Positions 22,787-35,748 of a stretch of DNA of 64,000 nt are shown in pieces. The position numbers and the translations under genes are program-made. Origin of the DNA: Acephala macrosclerotiorum. Lineage: Eukaryota > Ascomycota > Leotiomycetes > Helotiales > Mollisiaceae. The notes beneath the pieces are model-generated. The model searched no databases. It saw only the letters and a list, made by a program, of their open reading frames with translations, and had not been told where the DNA came from. Within the stretch, counting starts at the first letter, position 1; the number at the start of each line of letters is the position of its first letter. Where the stretch lies: the NCBI GenBank assembly GCA_014904845.1, contig MU119271.1, forward strand, positions 1-64,000, read 5' to 3'.

Positions 22787-24723
22787 ATGAGTTTGCTTGT
22801 CCCAATCAGCCAGCGTATACGCCCTTACACCAACCAATCAATACAGCATAATTTCGTGGTTCGCTTTTCAGTGTGGCAGCATGGACAACAAGGCCCGCGG
22901 CAGACCAGCAATGAACTTTGCTCCTTAGTTGGAGGGTTCTTGGAGCTATGCTTCAAGGACATGCTGCAACGACTACAAAAACCTATTATGCCCATGCCAT
23001 GGTCAGTGAGACCTGTCCCGTCGGCTGGACAGACTGTCATTCAACCAGTCCAGGTGTGTACCCAAGGCTCCTAGAAACTAGACCTACTCGAGAGGTCAAC
23101 GGGCCCATCAGCAAGTCTGTTTGTTTCGAGGAAAATGCTTATGTCTCTCCAGGTAGATATCTCATGCTATACTCCAGACTTTTATGGTGAGGCATGCGCC
23201 AATGATGACGAAGAACACGAGACAGCCCTTGAGCTTATCAATAAATACCTCTGGCCAGAATTCCTCAAACTATCACAGAACAAGGAGCTGCAGAAGATAT
23301 ACAAGGAATACCTGATAGGATTTAGTCTACAGCATCCGAATCCTATGACCGAACGCCATGGGGAATACTCGAGATGCTACCTTGAGCCATTCTATAACAT
23401 ACCACAAGATGCGCCGCGCTTTTGCGAAACCAGATTCTACCACGGACCGTAAGATATCTCACCCAATCCTTGCTTAGCTATTACTGAATGCATGTGTAGT
23501 GCTCTGGCTGCTGCTATGATTGCAGATTTCCTGTCAGAATACGGGCACTTTGTGAACTTGGTGCCAAACTACTTCGCGTCTCCTCATGTCAAGAAGGCGA
23601 TCGATTGTGTAAACAAGGCCACAGCGACGATGCCAGGACTGAAGCGAGCGGTACGTATCCACAACTATATTCAAGAGCTTATCCTGATCACCTCGAACAT
23701 TCAGATCTTACCGCTGCTGGAAAAACTTGATCGACGTGCAGTCCCAGATATTGTACATCAAGCCTACGCACTAGTAGAACGAAGTATGGAGGACACACTA
23801 GCAGCAGTTGAGACTCTGGCAATCAACACTTGTAGGAACACCCACTTCTTTGAATCGTCAGAGGAAGTACCCTGCTTTAGTGCCTTTCCCCAACGCTAAT
23901 CACTCTGTACGTAGTAACAAGCGAACCAAAAAGTCAAGACGTTGTCGCTGCCATCTATACAGTCTACACTCTCAGGTCTGCTGCACCATGTCTCACCTCC
24001 GCACTGGGCGACCTGACCGACATGAAGAAGCAGGAAACCATTCTGTGGGCACAACTAGCTACTGGGGGCGCAGTTTTAGTATGTGCTGGGATTACAGCTG
24101 TGGCACTTATACCGGCCGCTGCTCCCGCTGCTGCCATTGCCACGGCTGAAGCCGCTACAGTCGGTGCGGCGACGAGATCAGTTGTTGCAACAGCCACCTC
24201 ATCAGCTTCTGTCACCACAGCAGCGACTACAGCAAGTATTACTGGAAGAGGACTGGGGACCTTTGCTAGCGTGCTGGGTGGCGGAACCTGTGCCTTTGGG
24301 GGCACTGCGAGCGTGTACGCAGCTGCCGAACTTGCAGACGTCAAGAAAAGTAAGCACTCTATAATGATCGATAGGATGTACTAACAGAGACTCGAAGCCG
24401 AGATCATCAACAAGACTATCAATGAAAAGGTTGAGCACATTATATACTACCTTGCACTCTGCTTCATGAGGTCAAGCGGCATTCCAGACCCGCGAGAGCA
24501 GACTCGAGACCTCAATGATGCTCTTGCAAACCTAGGAGGGAAAAGACCGCCTCGGAATGTTCAGGTATACTCTGCAATACACCTGCACAAGCTGGTTCGA
24601 GAGATCACAGAGGACTTCAAGAAAGTTCACCAAACGCTTGTGGAGAAGGTAAATAGACGTTTGCAGGAACTGAGCTTCACTCCTAAAGAATTCCAAGAAG
24701 GGGCATGCACATTCAAATTCTGA
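22787..24723 (+). CDS. Helix - hydrophobic hairpin - helix protein, unknown (pore-former-like layout)
   Basis: The best model uses exons 22787-23053, 23153-23448, 23500-23831, 23915-24349 and 24398-24723, which stay in phase for 551 residues. The first exon is uncertain: an overlapping frame (ATTTKTYYAHAMVSETCP) is equally plausible there. The 23.8-23.9 kb junction is also uncertain. Residues 90-345 are predicted helical and soluble. Residues 347-440 form a long Ala/Gly/Thr-rich hydrophobic stretch, with the VLVCAGITAVAL and ALIPAAAPAAAIA segments and GRGLGTFASVLGGG. Residues 445-551 return to amphipathic helices (EIINKTINEKVEHII, LVREITEDFKKVHQTLVEKV). The layout recalls alpha-helical pore-formers of the ClyA/HBL type. 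That comparison is structural inference only; no family was recognised. Confidence 0.6.
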
Positions 24724-25364
24724 TGCTGAACAAGCTAAGTGCTAAGGGTTGTTGCGGGACGAATCTCTTTTGTCATTCTGGGTACGACTGTTATCGAGCT
24801 AGGTTGTCATCGAGCTAGAGTCGCATTTTCCTCCTGAATTTATTAGGCGGAAATTGTTGATTGGGATATCGAAGACTCAGGAGGCGTAATAGGATGGAAT
24901 GAGCGTGTTGATTGAGGAAATTTCCAAAGTTGGGAATCGTACCATACTGTCTGGAAGAGAGTTAGCCGAACGAGCTTTTTCTTGCAATACTGAGAAGCAG
25001 CTCAAAAGCAGTGCTTAAAAACAATATTGTAACAGAACAGATGCAAATATCTAGCTTGAAAGCCAAGGAAGAGAGATGCAATTTTATTTCTCACCTTTTA
25101 ATGCATCTGATATATCTCATCACTATCCCTTTCCGATCCAAACCACACAACCCAATTCCAAAAAGCTGCACAGTCTACGCTCATCCCATCCCAAAACGGA
25201 CCCCGCCATCATATCACGTACTCCCTCCTTGCAACTCCCAATACCAATTTTTTTTTAACTAGCGATCCATCTTCCCCCCACTCCTCGACAACTTCATCTC
25301 CACACTCCTCTGCTACCTCTTCATCCTCACTCGCCCCAAACAATCCTAACTATCTTCCCTAAAA
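24724..25364. other. Intergenic; possible upstream exons of the orphan exon
   Basis: The sequence is pyrimidine-rich from 25.1 kb on. A hydrophobic frame around 25265-25345 (LLDNFISTLLCYLFILT) precedes a TCCTAAC branch-like motif and could be an upstream exon, but no start codon or donor could be fixed. Confidence 0.35.
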
Positions 25365-25541
25365 GCCACACTCAAGAAATGCAAGGATGATTTCGCAGCA
25401 TGTAGAAAAGAGACGAAAGCGTATAAATCCGAGCTGCATTACTGCATGGGCGAAGAGCAGGCGTGGTGGAGGGAGAAAGGGGAGAAAGATCGGAAGATCA
25501 AGATTCCGGGGTTTAGGCCTGGATGGAGGGAGGATGCGTGA
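25365..25541 (+). CDS. Orphan terminal exon, Cys-containing charged peptide
   Basis: An open frame ends at TGA 25539-25541 and reads like a real C-terminal exon: two Cys-x6-Cys-like spacings in TLKKCKDDFAACRKE, then SELHYCMGEEQAWWREKG, then IKIPGFRPGWRED. It is preceded by TCCTAAC and a pyrimidine run, which could be a branch site plus an AAG acceptor. No upstream exon could be joined with confidence, so this is a partial gene call. No family recognised. Confidence 0.35.
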   Translation, partial: ATLKKCKDDFAACRKETKAYKSELHYCMGEEQAWWREKGEKDRKIKIPGFRPGWREDA

Positions 25542-26640
25542 TATACGAACAAGTGATGAGTGGGTAGTGGTGACTAGGTTCAGGCGTTGCTTGTGATTCC
25601 AAAAGGGGGGCTCGAAGGGTTTGGTGATGATGAGGTAGAGAATTGACGAATATGTTGCACGGTGTATCTGCTGTGATCTGGATCCAGATGATGATGCTTG
25701 ATGAGAAGACATTGACGTCCCACAAGTTCTCCCCCAAGCGTTCAAGCGCCATAGCCTTGCTGAATTTCTGAGTGGTAGGAAGGGAAAAGGGGTGGCAATA
25801 GTTATTATAATGCCAAGCAAGTCAACTTAGGACCTCTAAAAGATGCAAACACAACATTTCCTGGATCCAAACTTACTTGTTGAAATAGCAAGGATCCCAA
25901 ACTAGTAGTGACTAGTTTTCAGGAGGTAGAGATTGCTCATGTTGGATTGCTCGCACAGTTTATATTTTGAAACTTCCCTACTTGCAGGTACAATCAAGGA
26001 GTTGAATTGCCACTTGGCAAGCTGCATAGGCCTGCTCCTAAAATGTGTACTCAGCATCTGAGATCGGTCACATACTCTCAATCAACCAAGCGAGCAGGAA
26101 CATTAATCAGAAGAAGACCGTATGTTGCCTTTGTATTGAAAAATCCTCAATCGCACTCGAATTACACCCCAACACCGTGATATGATTTCGAATTCGATTT
26201 CAATTCGCATGCGTTCTTTCCTTTCTTTGCATCTCTCCCATCCATTTCTCCATCAATTCCTTGCATAATAGATGAGACGCATGAGAAAAGAAACGCTCTG
26301 CCTGTAGTAAAGAAGAGAAAAAATCCAGAGTCTCGAAAAAGATCCTCCACTAACTTTCTTTTCCACGAGACTCCTGCTACACTGACATACATTCGATGAT
26401 TTGGTTCTGGGAAACGGGGTGGAAATGTCTATCCGCCTATGCATCGCCTGGACGTAGATATCCGAGAATGTGTAACTTCATTCCGCGACTTGTTGTCCTT
26501 TGACGATCCAATGGCTGACAGACTTTCGTTCTTCTGGGTAGAAAGGGAGGGGGTATTAGAGGAACAGAGAACCGAGGGGGCGGGTCGAAAGGGGCAGTGT
26601 GTATCGGTGTCTGTGTATGGTCGGAATATTATGGGTGGCG
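25542..26640. other. Intergenic, includes CDC42 3' flank
   Basis: No gene was recognised in 1.1 kb. The long minus-strand frame at 25359-25820 is the complement of the orphan exon and lacks support. Confidence 0.4.
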
Positions 26641-27539
<899 letters not shown>

Positions 27540-28740
27540 TGTTCCGATTCTAACTTGCGATCACCAACCCGAGACAAAGACAGGATGTTCCACGAACCAC
27601 TTCTCTTCTTCTCTACACCTTCGAGATTGTGCTGTTCTGCCCGCGGGAGGGAGAACCGACGCAGAAGTCGAGATAGAATGGGCGTCGAGATCGAGGGAGG
27701 TAGTTAGTCGTGATAGAATATTTGGGGGCACGAGGTAGTCCGTAGACGAACGAACCAAGCAGTGCAGGCGGCCGATCGATAAAGCTGACCCTTTTCGGAT
27801 TAACTCCGGATAAAGTAAAGGACCGAGACAAGGCAAGGCAAGGTAAGGCAAGGTAAGGCAAGGAACCAAAATCCTCTTGGGGATCCAAGACAAGGCACGG
27901 CAATTAATCAACAACGAACTCGGACTTCTCAAACCTCAACGGGATGGCGGTAGGAGTGTTGTGCAGCAGCGAACGGGAGCAGGAACAAGGAGACAAGAAG
28001 GGACCAAGATTGTCGCAAGGATAAGGATAGTGGTGGTGGCGGATCAGACAGATGGTGATTCAGGAAGGGGATGAGGCAGGAAGGCAGCGACTAGATTGAG
28101 GCAGTGTGTCTGAAGTGTCGTCTGCTTGGGGAAGTCGTGAAACGGCGACCGAGGGAAACACGACAGGCCGAAAGGAGCAGAGCTGTGATTGGGATAGCAA
28201 GGAGGCAGGCCTGCTACAATACCGTATGGATCTGCGAATCTTGCTGGATTGGAAATGAACGACTGGTCTGGGAAGGATTGGATTGGATTTTAGGTTCGAA
28301 TACGAGGTGGCAGATAAATGCTAGCGAATGAAGATATATTCCACAATGAACGAGGGAGCGGGAGCACAGCGAGCCAGTCGAAGATGTGATATTGATGTGG
28401 AAAAGAAAAGCAACGGCAAGATTTGTTGGGCATGTCCTCGTTTTTGTTGTTTTAATTTCCCCTTCTCCATCCAGCTCCTCCATTCCCTGGTCGAATTGCA
28501 TCTCCTCTGCGCCTTCTTGCAGCCTCGACCAGGGTTCCTAGCCAAATAGACCCCATTTGTCCCTGAACCACACATGCACGCACGCACGCTGTCTCCAGAA
28601 CGCAGGGCGTCGCGTGGGATAACCGGCTATCAATCACGACTGAAGGCATCACAGTACGGCTACGACGCAACCATCCGCAACCACTCATCTACCAGTGACC
28701 ACTACAAGAAACTGCATTCGACCAGTCAAGTCCAGACGCC
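27540..28740. promoter_or_regulatory. Shared CDC42/VMA22 upstream region
   Basis: This 1.2-kb region lies between two divergent core genes. It is purine/pyrimidine-biased and holds a pentanucleotide repeat at 27829-27863. No specific factor site is claimed. Confidence 0.45.
27829..27863. repeat. Pentanucleotide microsatellite (aaggc/aaggt)n
   Basis: About seven tandem copies of aaggc with interspersed aaggt lie about 300 bp upstream of the CDC42 start. Confidence 0.8.
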
Positions 28741-29535
28741 ATGGCCACCTCAGCCTCCTTATCCCTCGAAATCGACCATCTATTCGAACACTACCTCTCT
28801 CTACTCGACCAATACACCACTCTCCGCACTCAACTTAGTGCCCTCCAGATATCGGTACGTCCCTATTCTCCGAACTCTAATAACGCTCAAACCTCCTACT
28901 TCCCGCTTGCCACTCCGATTCACTAACAGTCTGACGCGAAGGGCCAGCAACATCTTGCGAGAGCGAAGTTCCATGCGCCGAATGGGGTTGTGTATGGGGA
29001 GTCTATGTATGATGGACGAATGCAGGCACAAAGAAGATGTTGTGTTACTGAAGGTCTTGAGGGAGAGGTGTTAACGGGTGTGGAAGTGGTAACGATTGGA
29101 GAAGGGGGAGAACAAGAGAGGGGTGATTCGGATGCTTCCGAGAAGGAGAAGGGGGACACGGCAGATGGGGATGCGGAGGACGAGAATGACAATACTGCTG
29201 CATATCGAGATACCTCGAACCCCTCTTCGAATACTGCAGACGAAAAGAACGAGAAGGTAGATGAGAAGAAGAAGACGACGACGAAAGCGAAAGATCCCAT
29301 AAGAATGTTTGGTCTCCTTACGCCGGACGCTTTGAAGAAGGCACAGGCAGACTCAATACGAATAGTAGAGACGGCTATACCTGAGCTATGTCGAGTAAAT
29401 GCAGAGATGCAGGAGGTTGAGATTAAGATCAGGAGGGCGAGGAAGTACAGAGCGAAGGCTGAGGAGAAGGAGTTGAAGGATATGGGAAAGAAGGAGAATG
29501 TCCCAAGTGTTGCTGGACTTTCGATTGAGGCATAA
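28741..29535 (+). CDS. VMA22: V-ATPase assembly factor Vma22 (CCDC115-like)
   Basis: Exons 28741-28854 and 28930-29535 (75-bp intron with an ACTAACAG end) give 239 residues. The protein has the family hallmarks in order: amino-terminal helix IDHLFEHYLSLLDQYTTLRT, the conserved QQHLARAKFHAPNG and YGESMYDGRMQA segment, an acidic low-complexity linker (about 95-150), and the C-terminal DPIRMFGLLTPDALKKAQ box followed by a coiled coil (AEMQEVEIKIRRARK). Vma22 works in the ER with Vma12/Vma21 to assemble the V0 sector of the vacuolar proton pump. The match rests on motif recall, not a search. Confidence 0.85.
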
Positions 29536-29755
29536 TATGTTCATCTGATCTACACATGTACGGACATCGGAGATCGTGAAAATGTCCGTTTTCATTTTGA
29601 TGCTAGCAAATCCACGCAAAGACCATGCAAATGACCCTCCCCTGATGGGAGAATCTAATGTACAACCACCCCCCCAATGCAACCGCCAAATCCACCGCAA
29701 ACGCCAGAGCAGAAAAGTCCCAAACCCCACCGGAAAATTAGAAAATAACTTTCAG

Positions 29756-32586
29756 CTAGTACTCAAAGTCATCATCCACCGCAGGGCCCTTATTCTTCGT
29801 AATACTCTCCTGCTTCCTATACATCTCAGCCACTTGTCTGCTGCTAGTCGCCATATCGGGCTTCTTGTCATCTCTGACACGGATGAAGCGAGGGAAGCGT
29901 AGTGAGATACCCTTCTCTCCGTTTCCTTCCAGGTTATCCTTTGCGCCGGCCTTGTAGCGAGGTGAGAGTGTCAGGTCAGCTGTCTTGACTTCCCAGACGT
30001 ACTTTGGCTCGAACCAGACATCGGGTTGGTGGGCATTGCCGGATGAGTGAGAGTAGAATGGCTTAGGACGGTCGATGACGATGGCTGAGAGAGCGGTATG
30101 CAGTTCTTCGAGAACAGCTTCTGAGAAGCCAGTACCGATGTTGCAGACAGTTTCGTAGGTCTCTGAGGTGGTGTTGTAACAAGCAAGCAGGAAAGCACCA
30201 TAGACCGAAGTACGCTTGCCTTTGCCATAGTAAGCACCCAAGACCACAAGATCAAGAGAGTCTCCAATGCCCGAGAGGTAGTCCTTCTTGATCTTCAACC
30301 AATTCCGACTGCGCTTGCTGGGTTCGTAGCCAGACTCGCTGCCGTCAAGCATCTTGACCATAAGACCTTCGCAGGACGCCTTCATGGACTCATCGAGGAA
30401 TTGTTGGATCTCATCGATCTCTTGACCGTTCATGCTGGTAGCGAAAGCGAACTCTCCCTCGACTGGAGTGAAGGCTTCGTGGAGAAGATCACGACGCTCA
30501 CGTAACGACTTGCCAACGACGGCTTCGCCATTGAGAAAGAGAAGGTCGAAAGCGAAGACGCAGACCTTGACTTTAACGTCTTCAACCTTGACGTCCTTCT
30601 TCTTGCGGGTCATGAGTTGTTGGAAAGGAAGGACCTTCTTCTCAACCATATCCCAAGCAACGGTCTCGCAATCGAGGACGAAGCTCTTGGTATCGGACTT
30701 GACCCAAGTTGGTAACTTGGCGAGGATGTCTGGGTACTTCTTGGAAAGATCCTCGGAATTTCGAGAGAAGATAGCCGCGAGTCCGGCAGCGGTTGACTTT
30801 GCAGCAGAGGCTGAACCAGCGTATTGTAATTTCGAATCCTTGGAAACGTAGTGGATCTGGGCTCGCTCTCCGTCGTACTTATATTCGCAAGTGAAGGTCT
30901 GGTTCTCGAAGCGGTCAAGCACTTCAGTGATGGCTTTGGTAGGCTTGGCCAACATAGGCTTCAGAGGGACACCAGGTTGCAGCTTGCAGTGTTCCTTGAG
31001 GTTGAAGATACCATGCTTGACCATGGCAGGAATAATGACATCGTAGCTTGGAGCTTCGCTGTGGGGAGATTAGTATTGGTTAAATCAGATCTCTGAGACT
31101 CTTACCTATAGACGGCTTTCAGGATAGATTCGCCCTCGGCAAGCTGATCTGTGCTTGGTACCTTACCAGCACCCTTAGACTCGACGTCGTGACATACCAT
31201 TGCCTGAGCCAATGAGACAATCACGGTTCTCTCCGCAAGTCCAAGACGTAATTTTCCCTCAAGGAAGCGAATGATGAATTTTGCTTCACTTGGACCACCC
31301 TTGTCCTTTGTGATGTCAACCTTTCCGGAGGTGTGGCCATCTGCTGCCGAAAGTAACTTCTTGATGAGATCGACCTTGCGCTGTTGAGCTCCATTGCCCG
31401 AAGTTGTAGCAACATCCATCAGGCCCTTGTGGACGCCTCTAACAGTCAGAGGCTTGGGCTTGAACATGGTCGGTTGGTTTGCTCGGGATTTGACTGCAAC
31501 CAGACCCAGATCACCAATCTCCTTCTGATCTTGCTTGATAACTTGTAAACTTCGACCAGTGGACTCGCCAATGGCCTTCATGATCAGTGATTCGCCAATG
31601 CCAAGCTCAATACCAGCATAATCAGCCGCTAGCTTGTTGATCATAAGCAGAACCGTGGGTAGGAGATCGTCTGGCGTCAATCGGAGGACTTGTCGAAGGA
31701 AGAGCGAGCAATGTGATTGAATAATGAGTCTCTTCGAGGTCATCTCGACAAGAGAGAACGTAGTGCACAAAGCTGCATAAGGAACTGGATCTCCAGCCTT
31801 CCAGTCAGGGTATGGATCCTTGGCCTTCGACTTCAGTGTGGTCTGAATCTTCTCACGAGCCTTTGCGGCGACCTCGGGCTTCTCATCCTCGTCATCTTCG
31901 TCTTCCTCCATGGCCTCGTCGCCTTCTAAAGCAGCAGCAGATTGTGTTGAGCCTCTTCTTGCCAGAGCTTCCTTGGGCGGAGTGCTGATTTCCTCCTCGT
32001 CCTCAATCACTAGCTTCGCGGCGCGTCGCGGACGCTTCACAAGAGGCTCATCATCTTCATCCTCTTCCTCCTTCACCTCCTCCTTCACTACCTCCTTCTT
32101 GACCTTGGACTTCTTCTCTGTCTTGAATTCAGCTTTCTTCTCATCCGTCCGTGATCTCTTCTTCTTGTCATTAGGCTTCACATTCTCTTTTTCTTCCTTC
32201 TTGACTTTCTGCTTGACTTCCTTCTTCACTTTTGGCTTCACTTCCACATCCTCTTCCTTCTTGACATTGGGTTTGACGTCTGCGTCAGCAGCACTAGTCT
32301 CCATCTTGTCATCGCCCTCATCCTTGGCGTCTACTTCTGGCTCAAGCTTAGCGTCTTCCATTTCAACGTCCTTATCGTTGTTAGGTGATGGAGCAGCTTT
32401 GGACGAGAAGGCAAGCTTTGACTGTTTACTTGGAGCCTTTGAGCCATTGGGATTGCCAAAGAACTTACTGTTTGAGTGAGCACGTTAGCAAGAAGGTACA
32501 AAAAGGTTTAGGGACTGCAATAAAACGAACTTTATGGAGGTCTGCGAATCTTTGACGTACCCCAGAGTAGCTTGCTTAGGAGGCAT
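29756..32586 (-). CDS. CDC9: DNA ligase I (ATP-dependent)
   Basis: Three exons (32586-32561, 32467-31106, 31058-29756) join in phase to 896 residues. The first exon plus exon 2 encode MPPKQATLGKFF, in which QATLGKFF is a PIP-box for PCNA. Residues 40-165 are a highly charged Lys/Glu linker with KVKKE-type repeats. Next come the helical DNA-binding domain and the adenylation domain with active-site Lys about 523 in EYKYDGERAQIH. The OB-fold ends with FIRVRDDKKPD. It seals Okazaki fragments and repair nicks in the nucleus. It is convergent with VMA22, with 220 bp between the stop codons. Confidence 0.96.
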
Positions 32587-33938
32587 TTTGCGGAGTGGTC
32601 TGAAGAACGACTTCCGAGTGACTATGTAAAGAGACCTGAGAACCCCGTGAGAAGCCACAATTGACGACTCCTAGGGACAGGGCGGATAGAGAAATATGGT
32701 CCCCGGATAGAATGACCAGATTTGCGGAGTCGTTAGAGGCCTGGCTAAGAACTGGTGGAAGTCACAATGTCCTTGACCACTGATGTAGGCTCAGTCGTGT
32801 TTGAAAGCGGCGAATAAGCCTCGCTTCGTAAAGGGATCGCTTAGGGTGTTGCAATCTGGACGAAAGGGGCGATTGGAATCCTTGATGTCAGTGGATGAAG
32901 ATGATCGCGCCACAAATGAAGTCAACCTCCGATAAAACCTCAATCGTGCTGGAAGGCGGTGAATGAGCCTCGTTTCGTAAAGGGGTCGCTTAGGGTGTTT
33001 GAATCCGGACGAGACGGCGGGTGGATTCGTCGATGTTTGTCTGTAGAAGGTCCTCGCGCCACAAATGTCGTTGCCCACAAATGAAGCCACAAGCGTGCTC
33101 AAAAGAGGTGAATAAAACTCGCTTCGGAAAGGGGTGTCACGTATTGTGATGCTATGAATTCGGACGAAAAGGGCGAGTAGATTCCTAAGTAGCTGTCTGT
33201 AGTGGAAGACCGTACCGTCACAATGTCCTGACCACTTTGAAGACTCTGTAGTGCTCGAAAGCGGTGAATGAGACTCGCTTCGTAAAGGGGTCGCGAGGTC
33301 ACGTAGCACGATGCTATGAAGTCGGACTTACAGCTCCAGGAGATGGCTGTCTGTGGAGGAAGATGGCGGGCCACCAGGGGTGGTTGACGACGGACGAGAA
33401 ACCCCCAGAATAATCGCCGTTGGGAGAAGGACGTGACTGAAGGCCTTCAGACGTGACTGGGGAGCGTATTCATCGGGAAAATTGAATAATTTTGACGTGT
33501 AGTGGAGTGTTTTGTTGAAGGTGGTTGAGAGAAGACAACGATGCCACTTCAGAAAAGGCAAGTCCACGTGGGTCCGCGTTTCCCAGACTAATCCTCGTAT
33601 GTCCTAGTTTAGTGTACAGTATCTAAATCAAATAAAAAAACAACAGAAATCAATACAGTTTGTGGTGTTTGAAGCCAAGATGAGACATCAAAACAACTTT
33701 GTTCAATTCAGTCGCGTTCTGGAAATCGATGTCGCGTTCAGCACGGGCCTTCCGTGTAAATGGATCGGGCTCGGATCTTCTAGCTGCCTAGCGCTCCTTC
33801 GCTACATGCACGCCGTTCCAGAATAGCGCCATACCCCTTACGGTGACTCAGGGCAGAGTCAAAGCGGTGAGTCTACAAATCCCCCACCACAAAAAGTTGA
33901 AGTTCCCCTCAATCAATTGAGACACGAAGCACGCGACA
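32587..33938. promoter_or_regulatory. LIG1/AsnRS divergent intergenic region with tandem repeats
   Basis: This 1.35-kb region lies between two divergent housekeeping genes. It is occupied mostly by the degenerate repeat array listed separately (32760-33400), with the AsnRS promoter in the last 500 bp. Confidence 0.5.
32760..33400. repeat. Four degenerate tandem copies of a unit of about 150 bp
   Basis: Copies start near 32793, 32946, 33095 and 33252 (spacing 153, 149 and 157 bp). Each begins with a gtg(c/t)t(c/g/t)(g/a)aaagcggtgaat-like block and tcgcttcgtaaaggg(g)tcgc, followed by a ...ggacga(a/g)... block and cgcgccacaaatg or equivalent. The lead-in gtcacaatgtcctgaccact appears before the first (32761) and the last (33218) copy. 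The array is open on the minus strand for 172 codons, but without an ATG start. Confidence 0.8.
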
Positions 33939-35748
33939 ATGGCAGCAGTTCAAGAACTCGCAGAGCGAGCAAAGCTCGAGACGGTCTACATCGACACTGA
34001 TACTGGAGCAGACGACGAGACCGCGACCGGCACCGAAAGCAAACCTTACAAGTCACTGGCGTTCGCGTTCATTCAACACGGTGGAGCTGAGGGGAAGCAA
34101 TACCAGTCTAGAGCCTCGACAACAGGTCCTGTCAGCGCAGATGGAGACCCCGCTGAGAGGCTGGTCTGGAAGGAGCCCGCGAAGAGTGCTGTCAAGAAAG
34201 CACAAGGCGCCCTCGATGCACACAAGAAGAAACTCGTAAAGCAACAACAAGCTGCAGCCCAGGAAGAGGAGAAGGAGAAGGCACGTCTGAAGACGCTCGA
34301 AGAAGCGAAGAAGGTCATTCTCAAGGAAGACGAGTCTCTACCAAAGGCCGTTAAGATTACAATTGGCGACAAGGGCATGGAATTGGGCGAGGGAGATGTT
34401 AAGGGGACTCGAGTCAAGGTCTCTGGACGAATTCACAGATTACGACAACAGAAGCAAGCCACGTTCCTGACATTGATCGATGGATACGGACACTTACAAT
34501 GCGTTCTCTCTGGTGACTTGACGAAAACCTACGAGGCTTACCTCTTCGCACAAGGCACCTCCTTCACACTCTATGGTGAAATGAGAAAGGTCCTTGCTGG
34601 TCAATCCGCACCCGACAACCGTGAGCTTCATGTCGATTACTACAAGGTTATTGGCAGAAGCCCTTCGGATATCGATGCTATTACCAACAGAGTGTCTGCT
34701 CAGCAAGACCAATGGGACTCGCAGATGCTCGACAACCGCCATCTCGTCCTTCGAGGAGACACCGCATCGTCAGTCATGAAGGTGCGGTCTGCCGTTGAGT
34801 GGGCATTCGCAAAGGCATATAAGGAGTTAAAGTTCACAAAGATCAGTCCTCCAGCTTTTGTTCAAACACAAGTCGAGGGTGGATCGACACTATTCGAGCT
34901 GGATTACTACGGCGAGAAGACATATCTGACTCAATCGTCTCAACTATACCTCGAAACAGGCATTCCAAGCATGGGTAACGTCTACTGTATCGAGAAGTCT
35001 TTCCGTGCTGAGAAGTCATTGACCCGTCGTCACTTGTCGGAGTATACTCACGTAGAAGCTGAATTAGATTTCATCGACTTCGAAGATCTGCTGGACCACC
35101 TGGAGGAAATGATCAGCCGAGTAATTACAACAATCTTGGACGATAAGGAGATCGCAGGCTACATCAAGGAGCTCAACCCCGAGTTCAAGCCTCCCACCCG
35201 ACCATTCAAGAGAATGCGCTACTCCGACGCAATCGACTGGCTGAACGCCCAAGATCCTCCGATCCTCAACGAAGAAGGCAACCCCCACGTCTTCGGAGAC
35301 GATATTGCGGAGGCCGCCGAACGAAGAATGACCGATATCATCAACCTTCCCATCTTCCTGACCCATTTCCCCGTCGAAATTAAGGCATTTTACATGAAAA
35401 AGGATGAAAGCGATCGTCGCGTCACGGAGAGCGTTGATGTCCTCATGCCAGGCGTTGGAGAGATTGTCGGTGGATCGATGAGAATGGAGGATTATGATGA
35501 GTTGATGGAGGCTTACAAGCGTGAGGGTATTTCTCCTAAGGAGTATTACTGGTACACCGAGCAACGAAAGTAAGTTTGCCTCTCGCCTAAGTGAAAAACA
35601 AGATGCTAATTATGTGTCCAGGTACGGTACCTCTCCCCACGGTGGATACGGACTTGGACTTGAGCGCTTTATCGCATGGATCTGCAAGCAACACAGTGTT
35701 CGCACGTGCTGCCTGTATCCTCGATTCATGGGTCGCTGCAAACCATAA
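33939..35748 (+). CDS. DED81: Cytosolic asparaginyl-tRNA synthetase
   Basis: Exons 33939-35569 and 35622-35748 (52-bp intron) give 585 residues. The amino-terminal extension starts [21 protein letters not shown], the eukaryote-specific AsnRS appendage, followed by a Lys/Glu/Gln-rich coiled coil (about 85-125). The anticodon-binding OB fold contains [14 protein letters not shown]. The class II core shows motif 2 ([20 protein letters not shown]) and motif 3 ([15 protein letters not shown]). The end, [12 protein letters not shown], is the typical AsnRS terminus. It charges tRNA-Asn in the cytosol. Confidence 0.96.

Noticed and set aside
23964..24344. Minus-strand Ala/Val-rich frame
   Set aside because: Complement of the Ala/Gly-rich hydrophobic segment of the plus-strand gene; repetitive GC-rich codons keep both strands open.
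25359..25820. Minus-strand 153-codon frame
   Set aside because: Antisense to a better plus-strand coding exon, with no domain or introns.
28923..29300. Minus-strand Ser/Phe-rich frame
   Set aside because: Complement of the acidic linker of VMA22.
31910..32479. Plus-strand Ser/Phe-rich open frame
   Set aside because: It is the complement of the Lys/Glu-rich amino-terminal part of DNA ligase I; the low-complexity composition explains the openness.
32791..33309. Minus-strand 172-codon open frame across the tandem repeats
   Set aside because: It starts at GTG with no ATG, and its internal repeats simply mirror the DNA repeat units. No splice or domain support.
35064..35564. Minus-strand 166-codon frame inside AsnRS
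   Set aside because: Shadow of the AsnRS catalytic domain; no independent evidence.
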